Source of the DNA: Polyangiaceae bacterium
GTDB taxonomy: Bacteria; Myxococcota_A; Polyangia; Polyangiales; Polyangiaceae
Reading direction: 5' to 3'
DNA: 64,000 nt
Assembly: GCA_025937895.1 (NCBI GenBank)
Contig: JAICQL010000005.1
Location: 32,374-96,373 of the forward strand
Shown: in pieces, positions 55,665 through 63,316 of the stretch
Layout of the letters: each line of letters begins with the position of its first letter
Position numbering within the stretch: the stretch's first letter is position 1
The notes under the pieces: model-generated
Database searches by the model: none
What the model was told of the DNA's origin: nothing
Seen by the model: only the letters and a program-made list of their open reading frames with translations
Position numbers and translations under genes: made by a program

Positions 55665-57533
55665 GTGGTGAAGAGCGGGAGAGCATTGCGCGGGGCCATC
55701 GCCTGCGCGCTGGTTCTGGTGAGCGGTGCGCTCGGTATCGCTTGCGCCGACATGCTGGGTGACGTCGTGATCGAAGAGGGCGTGGCGGGCCCTGCCGGCA
55801 CGCTACCGCCCGGGGGCTCGGGGGGGCCCATGACCGGCGTCGGCTCGCTCGAGCGCTGTGAGCCGGGTCAGGTGCGCTGCTCCGGCGCGCTGGTCCAGGC
55901 CTGCGTGCGTTCTTCCAGCGACGCACCGGGGTGGCTGACAATCAGCGATTGCGAGCAGCCCGAGCGGTGCGTGGCCGATCCCGATCCTCGTTGTTTGAGC
56001 CGCCCCTGCGTCGCCGGAGAAACGAGCTGCGAGGGCGCCACTCCGCGCGTCTGTAACGCCACGCAGGACGGCTGGCAGTTGCTCGAGCCCTGTCTCTCGG
56101 CGGCGCATTGCTCGATCAGCCCGACCGACTGTGCGGGCGCGGCGCCTTGCTGTCTCGAGGCGCCCTGCCAGGCGGGCGAGATGCGCTGCAACCAGGGGCA
56201 GATGCAGCGCTGCAACGCCACGCAGACGGCGTGGGAAGACCTGGAGCTGTGCGACTCTGCCGATCTGTGCCTGGCCGGGCTGCGCAGCTGCGAGGGCACC
56301 GGCAGCTGTGCTTGCGAGCTCGCGGTCTGCGCCACCAACGAGACGCGCTGCAGCGGCAACGTGCTGGAGCGCTGCAACGACGGCAGAACCGACTGGGAAC
56401 CGGTCGATGTCTGCGCCACCCCCGAGCTGTGTGACGCCGGTCGTGGGCTGGGGCTGAGCGCTTGCCAGCCGCCGGCATGCGCCGTCGGGGATCACGTGTG
56501 CACCCCCGATGGCGCCCTGCTCGGCTGTCGCATCGACAGGGTCGACTACGTCGTGCAGGAGTCGTGCATTGGCCCTCAGTTCTGCAACGCCTCGGATGGC
56601 GTCTGCGAGCCCGCGGCGTGCGAGCCGGGGCAGCAGCGCTGCAACGGAGCGCAGATCGAGGAGTGCCTGGCCGATCGCACCGGCTTCACCTCCGAAGGCC
56701 TGGCCACCTGCGCCACGGCGGCGCTGTGCAATGACTCCGACCCGCGCAACGCCTTCTGCGAGCCGCCCGCGTGCGGGGTCAACGAGTTCAATTGCTTCGG
56801 CAGCGCGCAGTTGCAGCGCTGCAACAATGACCGCACGCGCTTCGAGCCGTTCGGCGCGCCCTGCCTGCGCCCCGAGCTGTGCAGCGCGCAGCGTGGCCGT
56901 TGCGACTTCTGTTTTCCGGGCAGGCAGGAGTGCACGCCCGAGCTGGACGCCAGCCGCGTTTGCTCGGTGACCGGCAACTCTTTCGGTCCCGAGACGTTCT
57001 GCCCGCTGGGCTGTGATGGCCCGCTCGGCCAGTGCCGCACCTGTCAGTTCGGCTCCTATCGCTGCAACGGCAACTTCATCGAGCGCTGCAATGATGGCCG
57101 CAGCTTCACCCCGCTCAATCGCAACAGCGACTGTTCGTCCGCCACCACGCAGGTCAGCTGCATCAACGGCCAGGTGTTCTCCAACAACTGCGGCGCCAAC
57201 GCCTGCAACACCGGGCGCGGGCTGTGTAACGAGTGCACGGGCACCCAGCGCGTCTGCGCGGGTGGCGGCTTCCGCCAGTGCAACGGTGGCGTGCTGGGTC
57301 CCACCCAGGCTTGCGGCTCGGGCCTGAGCTGCTCGGCGGGCAACTGCACCTGCGATCCGGGCACGTTGCGCTGTGTCAACGAGACCTTGCAGGAATGCAA
57401 CGGGTCGGCCTTCGTGCGCCGCAACCCGTGCGATGGCGATCTCTTGATCAGCTGCGCATCGGGCACGCCAGACATCGTGCAGTGCTCGTCGGAGGACGAC
57501 TGCGAAGACTCCGACGGCCTGTCCTGCGACTGA
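55665..57533 (+). CDS. Cysteine-repeat lipoprotein
   Basis: The 622-residue protein starts at GTG 55665 (a second GTG follows directly). The signal peptide ends in ALGIACAD (lipobox Cys near 27), then a Gly/Pro linker. From about 65 to the end are roughly ten units of 40-50 residues built on the pattern C-x4-RCxG-xx-LxRCN-xxxTxW...C-xx-LC, such as GEMRCNQGQMQRCNATQTAWED and NETRCSGNVLERCNDGRTDWEP. The protein holds more than 60 Cys, so it must fold with many disulfides outside the cytoplasm. Similar repeats occur in lipoproteins of myxobacteria. The function is unknown; adhesion or binding is a guess. Confidence 0.85.
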   Translation: MVKSGRALRGAIACALVLVSGALGIACADMLGDVVIEEGVAGPAGTLPPGGSGGPMTGVGSLERCEPGQVRCSGALVQACVRSSSDAPGWLTISDCEQPERCVADPDPRCLSRPCVAGETSCEGATPRVCNATQDGWQLLEPCLSAAHCSISPTDCAGAAPCCLEAPCQAGEMRCNQGQMQRCNATQTAWEDLELCDSADLCLAGLRSCEGTGSCACELAVCATNETRCSGNVLERCNDGRTDWEPVDVCATPELCDAGRGLGLSACQPPACAVGDHVCTPDGALLGCRIDRVDYVVQESCIGPQFCNASDGVCEPAACEPGQQRCNGAQIEECLADRTGFTSEGLATCATAALCNDSDPRNAFCEPPACGVNEFNCFGSAQLQRCNNDRTRFEPFGAPCLRPELCSAQRGRCDFCFPGRQECTPELDASRVCSVTGNSFGPETFCPLGCDGPLGQCRTCQFGSYRCNGNFIERCNDGRSFTPLNRNSDCSSATTQVSCINGQVFSNNCGANACNTGRGLCNECTGTQRVCAGGGFRQCNGGVLGPTQACGSGLSCSAGNCTCDPGTLRCVNETLQECNGSAFVRRNPCDGDLLISCASGTPDIVQCSSEDDCEDSDGLSCD

Positions 57534-57578
57534 GCTCCGCCAGCGCGGGGGCGCCGTCCCGGCGCGAGCGTGCGCGGC

Positions 57579-59228
57579 TCACCTCGTGCTGCGCCCTGCC
57601 GTGGGCTCGCCCGGCAAGTTTGTTTCCAGCTGCACGCCGTTTTCACTGAATGGATTGCTCCAGCTCTCGCGCTGGGCGGCCGCCTTGCGAGCGCGCGCTC
57701 CGCGCCGGGCGATGAAGCGATCGAACAGGGCGAGCACGAAGTGATCGCGGATCGCGCGGCGCTCTGCCAGGGGCCGGCTCATGTAAGCCGCGGCAGCGTC
57801 AAAGGCGCCAGGCCGCCGCTCTCCTTCGGGCGCGCGGTACGCCAGCACGAAGGGATCGTCCACCAGGTCCGCGTGCTCCAGCCGCTCCACCGTGACCAGC
57901 GCGCCGAACACCCCATCGTCCAGCTGGGCCAGCCCGTGGGACACCAGCGGACTGGGATTGTCGGGTGTGGGCCTGGGATAAACACCGATTTGCGCCGCGA
58001 GCTCACTCGTGTTCTTGCGGCGCGTGTCCTCGGCGCCGATGATCTCGAGCACCGGCTTGGTCAGACGATCCAGCACGCGCCGCTTGCCGCGGCTGGCGCG
58101 CGCCAGCGCGGCGTTGATCGGCGCAGCCTCGGCATCGCGAGCGTAGAAGGCGAGCGGCGTGCCGCCCACCAGCAGCGCGGACGCGCCGATCTCGGGCAGC
58201 AGCTCTGCCCCGACCAGACCGTGCATGGCCCCGCGCGAGTAGCCCACCAGGCCCACGCTGCGCGGGCGCACCAGCACCCGCCCGCGGAAGCGCCGGCGGG
58301 CTGCGCCGAGCACGGCGCGGTAATCCCCCACGCGATCCAGGGTCAGCGCCACCTCTGCCGGGTGCAGCGTGCCGTCTGCCGGCCGCGCCTCGCTGGCGAG
58401 AAAGAACGGCTCCAGGCGCTGCCCGGCATACTCCCCGTGCTCCGCGTCAAAGTTGGGATTGTCGGTGAGCGACTCTGGCTTCACCCCCGGGCGAGCCAGC
58501 TGCGCGGCGCAGAAGGCGCCGAGCGGCGCCAGCGAGTCATTGCCGGTATGTTCGGGCGCGAGCACCACGTAGCCATGACGGGCCAGCTCCTCCGCGAGCG
58601 CATCGTTGCTGAAGCGCTGCTGCAAGGAGCCATGCGAGTAGATCACGAGCGGAAACGGACGCGCGCTGCGCGCCAGCGGCGCATTGCGGTGACTGCCGCG
58701 CACCAGGTCAAACTGCGCGCGCGCGAGCTCCAGGTGCGGCTCCATCGCCGCCTCGGCCACCCCACTGCGCCGCAGCAGCGCCCGGTACGTGCGCTCGAGC
58801 AGCTCCCGATCACCGGCGAAGTAGTCGCCGTATTTGCTCAGCGGCTGGCGCTCGGCCACGGCCGGGTCGATGGGATACCAGGCCTCCACCACCAGCACGC
58901 GCCGCCCGCCGGAGACCCCGCCGGCTTCATCGAAGCCGCGCTTGTTGTCCACCACGCAGAAGGTGGTCGAGCCCGCCTGATAGCGAGGAGCAGGGCGGGG
59001 CGCTGGCTCCGCCGCGCGGGCCAGTGACACTCCGGGCAGCGGCAGCTGCAGCAGCGCCGCGGCCGAGCCGAGCAGTGCAGCCGTCGCGCCCAGCCGCAGG
59101 GCGCTGCGCAGGGCTCTCACCGCTCCGGCGAGGGCACCACCCGGCGAGCAGCCCGTCGTGCTCAGCTCGGCGTGCAACTGCGGCAGTCGAGGTTGCTTGC
59201 TGGACGGTTGATCCTGACGGTCGTGCAT
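57579..59228 (-). CDS. Secreted alpha/beta hydrolase (dienelactone hydrolase/PAF-acetylhydrolase-like)
   Basis: The 549-residue protein starts at ATG 59228; GTG 59273 is possible. An N-terminal hydrophobic segment (LRLGATAALLGSAAALLQLPLPG) acts as signal or anchor and ends near LARAAEP. The hydrolase fold shows VEAWYPID near 115, PLVIYSHGSLQQR near 195 (oxyanion region), GYVVLAPEHTGND near 220 and VGLVGYSRGAMHGLVGA near 335 with the GxSxG nucleophile elbow. LTKPVLEIIGAED near 405 supplies a likely acidic residue and a His follows near 470 (VERLEHADLV). Such enzymes cleave acyl esters. The chain is longer than typical 300-400-residue members because of extra loops. Confidence 0.85.
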   Translation of the reverse strand: MHDRQDQPSSKQPRLPQLHAELSTTGCSPGGALAGAVRALRSALRLGATAALLGSAAALLQLPLPGVSLARAAEPAPRPAPRYQAGSTTFCVVDNKRGFDEAGGVSGGRRVLVVEAWYPIDPAVAERQPLSKYGDYFAGDRELLERTYRALLRRSGVAEAAMEPHLELARAQFDLVRGSHRNAPLARSARPFPLVIYSHGSLQQRFSNDALAEELARHGYVVLAPEHTGNDSLAPLGAFCAAQLARPGVKPESLTDNPNFDAEHGEYAGQRLEPFFLASEARPADGTLHPAEVALTLDRVGDYRAVLGAARRRFRGRVLVRPRSVGLVGYSRGAMHGLVGAELLPEIGASALLVGGTPLAFYARDAEAAPINAALARASRGKRRVLDRLTKPVLEIIGAEDTRRKNTSELAAQIGVYPRPTPDNPSPLVSHGLAQLDDGVFGALVTVERLEHADLVDDPFVLAYRAPEGERRPGAFDAAAAYMSRPLAERRAIRDHFVLALFDRFIARRGARARKAAAQRESWSNPFSENGVQLETNLPGEPTAGRSTR

Positions 59229-59462
59229 GCCGCGGCTCCTGCTGGCGCCCGTGCAGGCCCCGCATGCCGGCACGGCCAGACCCTCTGTGCAGCGCGCCTA
59301 CTAGCATGCACGGGCAGACGGGTGGATGCGCAAAGTGATCTCCGCCGGACCTGACGAGCACTGTCTGATTGCTGCTGGGCCCGCAGGGCATTCTCGGCTA
59401 GTACGCATGCGCCGCCCATGACTGGTAGCGCACCCCACCGTGCAAGATTCCGTGCTCGCCCG

Positions 59463-60383
59463 ATGCGGAGGCGCTCGGGGTGGGCTGGGCTGGGGCTGTT
59501 TTTGCTGGCAGCCTGTGCCAGCGGCTCTCGCTCCACGTCCCCTCATGGCAGCGCGGCGCCGGGCTCTTCCGCTCCGGCCCCCTCGGGTGCAGCAGCCGAG
59601 CCGCCGGGGTGTCCACCGCCCCAGCTGTTCTGTGATGGCTTCGAGGATGATGCGCCGGGGCAGCCGCCAGCAGCGCCCTGGCGGGATGAGACGGGCAGCA
59701 GCGGGGCGCTGGTGCGGGTGGATGAGGCGCGCGCCTTCAGCGGCAGGCGCTCGGTGCATGTGCTGGCGCCGAAGGGCGCGGCCTACCGCCGCGGCTACTT
59801 CGCCGTTCACCAGCCTCCGGTATTCCCCGCCGCCGCTGCCGAGCTGTACGGGCGGGTCATGGTCTGGCTGGCAGAGGCGCCACGAGCTCGGGGCTCCACC
59901 GTGCACTGGACGATGGTGCAGGGCGAGGGCCGCTCGCGCGACGATACCTTCAACTCGCTCTATCGCTACGGCGGGCAGCACCAGCAGGGCCTGGGCTTGA
60001 TGGCGAACTACGAGACGACGCCGCCCGTGCGCAGCGACTGCTGGCAGCACTCGGCGCGGCGCCTGCCCGTGCAGCGCTGGGTCTGCGTGGAGTGGCGCTT
60101 CCGGGTGGCCAGCAACGAGATGCAGCTCTGGCTGGACGGGGAAGAGGTTCCGGAGTTGCACGTGGTGGACCGCGCGCAGGGTGAGCAGAGCGGCTGTCTC
60201 GCCAGCGAGGCGCTGGGCGGGCAGTGGCTGGCACCGCCCGCGTTCCAGAGCCTGTACCTCGGCTGGGAGCGCTATCAGGATACGCTGAATGACCAGGACG
60301 TCTGGCTCGACGAGGTAGCCGTGGGTCAGAGCCGCATCGGCTGTCCCGAGGCTCCGTCTGAGCACGCCGGCTCAGCTCCCTGA
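59463..60383 (+). CDS. Lipoprotein with Cip1-like carbohydrate-binding/lyase fold
   Basis: The 306-residue protein starts at ATG 59463; a signal peptide ends in LFLLAACASG (lipobox Cys near 19). A Ser/Ala/Pro-rich linker runs to about 48, then LFCDGFEDDAPGQPP opens a beta-jelly-roll domain. It continues with GRRSVHVLAPKG near 96, AELYGRVMVWLAE near 128, CVEWRFRVASNEMQLWLDG near 205 and a final DVWLDEVAVGQSRIGCP. The FCDGFE opening and this strand order resemble Cip1-like and polysaccharide-lyase-related proteins of many myxobacteria. It should be outer-surface and may bind or cleave polysaccharide; no activity is established. Convergent with the cytochrome gene. Confidence 0.82.
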   Translation: MRRRSGWAGLGLFLLAACASGSRSTSPHGSAAPGSSAPAPSGAAAEPPGCPPPQLFCDGFEDDAPGQPPAAPWRDETGSSGALVRVDEARAFSGRRSVHVLAPKGAAYRRGYFAVHQPPVFPAAAAELYGRVMVWLAEAPRARGSTVHWTMVQGEGRSRDDTFNSLYRYGGQHQQGLGLMANYETTPPVRSDCWQHSARRLPVQRWVCVEWRFRVASNEMQLWLDGEEVPELHVVDRAQGEQSGCLASEALGGQWLAPPAFQSLYLGWERYQDTLNDQDVWLDEVAVGQSRIGCPEAPSEHAGSAP

Positions 60384-60387
60384 CGGT

Positions 60388-60458
60388 CAGCTCACTGCAA
60401 GCGAGCTCACTGCAAGCCAGCTCACTGCAAGCCAGCTCACTGCAAGCCAGCTCACTGC
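60388..60458. repeat. 15-bp tandem repeat, 4.7 copies, covering the cytochrome c stop codon
   Basis: Units of cagctcactgcaagc start at 60388, 60403, 60418, 60433 and 60448 (last partial). Only the second copy has a substitution at its first base. The TGA of the cytochrome-like gene (60454-60452) falls in the last copy. The array spans most of the gap between two convergent genes. Confidence 0.93.
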
Positions 60459-60934
60459 GCTGGCGCCGCGGGCCGCTCTGCCACCGTGACCAGGTACAGC
60501 AGGATCAGCTGCTCCTCGTCCGCTGATAGCCGGGCCCGCTCCTTCATCTCGCCCACATGCTCGGGCCACTCCGCGGCCGGGATGCTGGCGGGGGGGATGG
60601 GCTGATGGCAGGCGGAGCAGCGCCCCAGATACAGCTCGCGTCCGCGCTCCAGCTCGGACAGCGTGGTCTCCGGTCGGCTCAGGGCCGCACGCTGCGCATC
60701 GGCGGCCGTGGCTGGCGGCACGGCGGAGCCGGTGCAGGCGGCCAGCCCCAGGAGGCACGGGGCGATCCCACGGACCCGCGGCGCAAACCACTGGCGCCAC
60801 GGCGGCGCGAACCACTGGCGCCACGGCGCGAACCACTGGCGCCACGGCGCCGTGCGCCGCCAGGGTGCGCCTGCCTGCCTCGCTGGAGGCTGCTGGGCCC
60901 CCGTCTTCGTGGCGCTCTGCACTCTAGAAGCCAT
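60452..60934 (-). CDS. Cytochrome c-like lipoprotein with N-terminal repeat
   Basis: The 160-residue frame starts at ATG 60934, overlapping the upstream beta-barrel gene by 11 bases. Residues 25-50 are tandem APWRQWF heptads from an in-frame 21-bp repeat. Next is a signal-like segment ending in CLLGLAACTG (lipobox Cys near 61). The final 85 residues show LERGRELYLGRCSACHQPIPP, a single heme c motif (CSACH), and AEWPEHVGEMKERARL, where the Met is a likely axial heme ligand, then DEEQLILLYL, typical of small class I cytochromes c. The repeat lies before the signal peptide, so the true start may be within or after it. Confidence 0.83.
   Translation of the reverse strand: MASRVQSATKTGAQQPPARQAGAPWRRTAPWRQWFAPWRQWFAPPWRQWFAPRVRGIAPCLLGLAACTGSAVPPATAADAQRAALSRPETTLSELERGRELYLGRCSACHQPIPPASIPAAEWPEHVGEMKERARLSADEEQLILLYLVTVAERPAAPAQ
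60783..60850. repeat. 21-bp in-frame tandem repeat inside the cytochrome gene
   Basis: About three copies of a unit containing gaaccactggcgccacgg encode APWRQWF heptads on the minus strand. Copies differ by a few bases and one 3-base insertion. Confidence 0.85.
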
Positions 60935-61781
60935 AACCAACCAACGCGCGGAACCAGACCTTGCCATAGGGATCGTTGACGACGGGTGAGTCACCCAGGG
61001 AGTCCAGCCGCAGGTAGGCGCCGAGCGAGAGCCACAGCTCTCCCGATTGTGCCAGAAAGGTGGGCCCCAAGTAGTGCCGCCCGCCCGTCGGGGCGTTGGT
61101 GATACCGGTGCCGTCGCTCGGATCGATGGAGTCGAAGCGCCCGCGGGCCCAGTATTCAATGCCCGCGATGGCGTGGGGCGAGAGCTCGTAGCTGAGCCCG
61201 GCGGTGGGGTTGTAGATGAATTTGCTCTCGCGAGTCTGGAAGTAATACTCCTGCTCAACCCAGAGGTTTACCACCGCGTTCAAGGGGCCGAAGCGGCGCG
61301 AGAGCAGGATCTTCTCCTCCACCTCGAACTCATCGTGAAACTCTGCCACCTCCAGATACAGCCCGACGTTGACGGGCCACAGCCCTTCTTCCGCGAGCCG
61401 CAGGCGCAGGCGCTGCTTTACGCCCTGAAAGCGCATGAAGGGCGTGGTTGCCGACGCGCCCTGCTGAAAGACGAAGTACCAGCCGAACTCCAGGTGGTCG
61501 CTGAGGCCAAACTCCAGCTCGGTCTGCAGCACGGAGCGCAGGCTGTACACGCCCTCCTGAGTTCCACTCGGATTCTCGCGCGCGACGCGCACGGGCACCA
61601 TGTCCGCGTATTGCTCGACCTCGAACTTCTCGGCGGGCAGCGTCTGATATGGATAGGAGAAGGGCAGCGGGCGCGGATTGGCGCTGGCGGCGGGCGCCGC
61701 GAGCAGCAGCCCGAGCGCGGGCGCACCCGCGAGGAGCGCTCGCAGCCATGCCGCAGCGCGCCGGGGAAAGCGAGTGCTCAC
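60924..61781 (-). CDS. Outer-membrane beta-barrel protein (porin-like)
   Basis: The 285-residue protein starts at GTG 61781 in a GTGA overlap with the upstream HTTM gene stop. A signal peptide ends near LLLAAPAASA. The mature part is built of alternating amphipathic strands (LQTELEFGLSDHLEFGWYFVF, RQRLRLRLAE, LYLEVAEFHDEF, AVVNLWVEQEYYF) with Tyr/Trp/Phe belts, and it ends ALVGYGF with a C-terminal Phe, the usual barrel-assembly signal. About twelve strands are plausible. No enzymatic motif is seen. It lies between a membrane HTTM enzyme and a cytochrome c, so it may transport or present an iron- or quinone-related substrate. Confidence 0.8.
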   Translation of the reverse strand: MSTRFPRRAAAWLRALLAGAPALGLLLAAPAASANPRPLPFSYPYQTLPAEKFEVEQYADMVPVRVARENPSGTQEGVYSLRSVLQTELEFGLSDHLEFGWYFVFQQGASATTPFMRFQGVKQRLRLRLAEEGLWPVNVGLYLEVAEFHDEFEVEEKILLSRRFGPLNAVVNLWVEQEYYFQTRESKFIYNPTAGLSYELSPHAIAGIEYWARGRFDSIDPSDGTGITNAPTGGRHYLGPTFLAQSGELWLSLGAYLRLDSLGDSPVVNDPYGKVWFRALVGYGF

Positions 61782-63316
61782 GGCGCCACTCCCTGGCTCA
61801 GCAGCGCTCGAGCAGGCTCCGGAGCGCTCGTCAGCGGCAAGATCCACGGCTTCGGCAGCAGCCCGTCGCTCTGCTGCGCCAGATCGACGGATGGATCCAC
61901 GAGGCGAGCCGCGCGCCGTCCATTGAGCGAGGCGTGGGCATCGGCGAACACCTGGGGCGCCGAGACGCCGCGAGCCCGAAAGTCGGCGGCAATGATGTGC
62001 GACAGTTGCAGGATCATATCTGGTTGAGGGGCCATCATCTTGGCCTGGTAGCGCGTCAAGTAGTCCGTAGGGGCCACCACCCAGCGCCTACCGGTGGCCG
62101 GATCGACCACGCGAAAGTCGACCGAGCCATTTTTCTCCATCAGCATCACGTTCCAAGAGAAGCGAAAGCCCTGCTCGGTCCAGCAGACGTCCCCTGGATA
62201 GAGGAGGTGCCTGAGCGGCATCAATAGGTGAAATGAAAAATAGGCGGCCAGCAGCCCCACGGTAATGCCAGAGGGTGCCCGGCTAGCGCTGAAGGCTGTG
62301 GGCGCCAGCGGAGCGGGAGCCAGCGGAGCGCGAGCCAGCTGCGCCGCTCTGCCCGGCAACTTCGCCAGCAACGCTCGCGGCCAGTTTGCTGGCAAGAACA
62401 ACAGTGACCCGAGCATCATGATCCAGGGAAACATCCCCAGCTGAAACAGCCGCGCCGTGATCAGGTGGAAGGCCACCAGCGCCGCATAGGCAAGCCAGCG
62501 CGTGCGCCGCCACGAGAGCAGCGGTACGATCGACAGATCGAAAGCGGCTCCGGCGATGCTGGCAGCATGCGCCACCCAGGGCTGGCTGAACCAGGGCCCG
62601 AGCAGCGGAAAATCTGTGTTGGCCGAGAGCCAGATGCGCAGCGGCTGTGCATCCAGCAACCAATCTGGCTTCAGCTTGGCGACGCCGCCGAAGAGATACA
62701 CCAGCCCAAACTGCGCTCGTAGCGCATACAGCATCCAGGCGGGCAGCTGCGCCGAACCCGGCGCGCGGCGGCTGCTGGGCAGAGTGCAGGAGCGAGGCAG
62801 AGTGAAGCTGCGGAGCAGAGCGAAGCCGCGGAGCAGAGCGAAGCCGCGGAGCAGAGCGAAGCCGCGGAGCAGAGCGAAGCCGCGGAGCAGAGTGAAGCTG
62901 CGGCCCAGCGGCAAGCACGCGAGCAAGAAGCCCAGGCAGATCAGCAGATAGTAGTGATTGAGGTAGTTGGTCTTGTCGATCAGGTGCGCGTAGGCGAAGA
63001 GCAGAGTGAACAGCAGCGTGCTCCAGCGATGGGCCACGCCCGCGGCGATCAGCCCTGCCAGCACGCCCATCGTGCCGAAGTGCACGTACATGCCGGCGCC
63101 CGGCCAGGGCCGCACCCACTCGAAGCCGTAATAGGAGAAGAAGTGGCGAGGCTCGAGGAAGTACTCGGCGATCCAGCCGTGCGCAAAGAAGCGCAGCACG
63201 GCCACCAGCATCGCCAGCCCGTAGAGGATACGGAACACCTCCACGGATGCCGAGTCGACTGGCGCGGCGAGCGCGCGCTGGAGCTTGCGCCCCCACTCAG
63301 TCGCCGTCGTTGTCAT
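61778..63316 (-). CDS. HTTM-domain membrane protein, vitamin K-dependent gamma-carboxylase-like
   Basis: The 512-residue protein starts at ATG 63316, 20 bases inside the end of the imelysin gene. It has several membrane helices and HTTM landmarks: ASVEVFRILYGLAML near 24, AYAHLIDKTNYLNHYYLL near 108 (a region conserved in VKGC and bacterial HTTM proteins), LRAQFGLVYLFGGVAKLKPDWL near 200 and LFQLGMFPWIMM near 290. In a loop at about 140-175 it carries a six-residue repeat (GFALLR) from an 18-bp array. The C-terminal 130 residues are extramembrane. VKGC uses vitamin K hydroquinone to carboxylate Glu residues; most bacterial HTTM proteins have no known reaction. Confidence 0.88.
   Translation of the reverse strand: MTTTATEWGRKLQRALAAPVDSASVEVFRILYGLAMLVAVLRFFAHGWIAEYFLEPRHFFSYYGFEWVRPWPGAGMYVHFGTMGVLAGLIAAGVAHRWSTLLFTLLFAYAHLIDKTNYLNHYYLLICLGFLLACLPLGRSFTLLRGFALLRGFALLRGFALLRGFALLRSFTLPRSCTLPSSRRAPGSAQLPAWMLYALRAQFGLVYLFGGVAKLKPDWLLDAQPLRIWLSANTDFPLLGPWFSQPWVAHAASIAGAAFDLSIVPLLSWRRTRWLAYAALVAFHLITARLFQLGMFPWIMMLGSLLFLPANWPRALLAKLPGRAAQLARAPLAPAPLAPTAFSASRAPSGITVGLLAAYFSFHLLMPLRHLLYPGDVCWTEQGFRFSWNVMLMEKNGSVDFRVVDPATGRRWVVAPTDYLTRYQAKMMAPQPDMILQLSHIIAADFRARGVSAPQVFADAHASLNGRRAARLVDPSVDLAQQSDGLLPKPWILPLTSAPEPARALLSQGVAP
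62811..62900. repeat. 18-bp in-frame tandem repeat inside the HTTM gene
   Basis: Five units of cggagcagagcgaagccg start every 18 bases from 62811, the last diverged; a further degenerate copy precedes them. On the minus strand they encode GFALLR hexapeptides between membrane helices. Confidence 0.9.

Noticed and set aside
54793..55671. Overlapping open frames on both strands in the 54.8-55.7 kb gap
   Set aside because: Arg/Ala/Gln/Cys-rich, no ribosome sites, no recognised family; likely chance open frames.
60388..60458. Possible small CRISPR array
   Set aside because: Units are directly adjacent 15-mers with no spacers and no cas genes are present.
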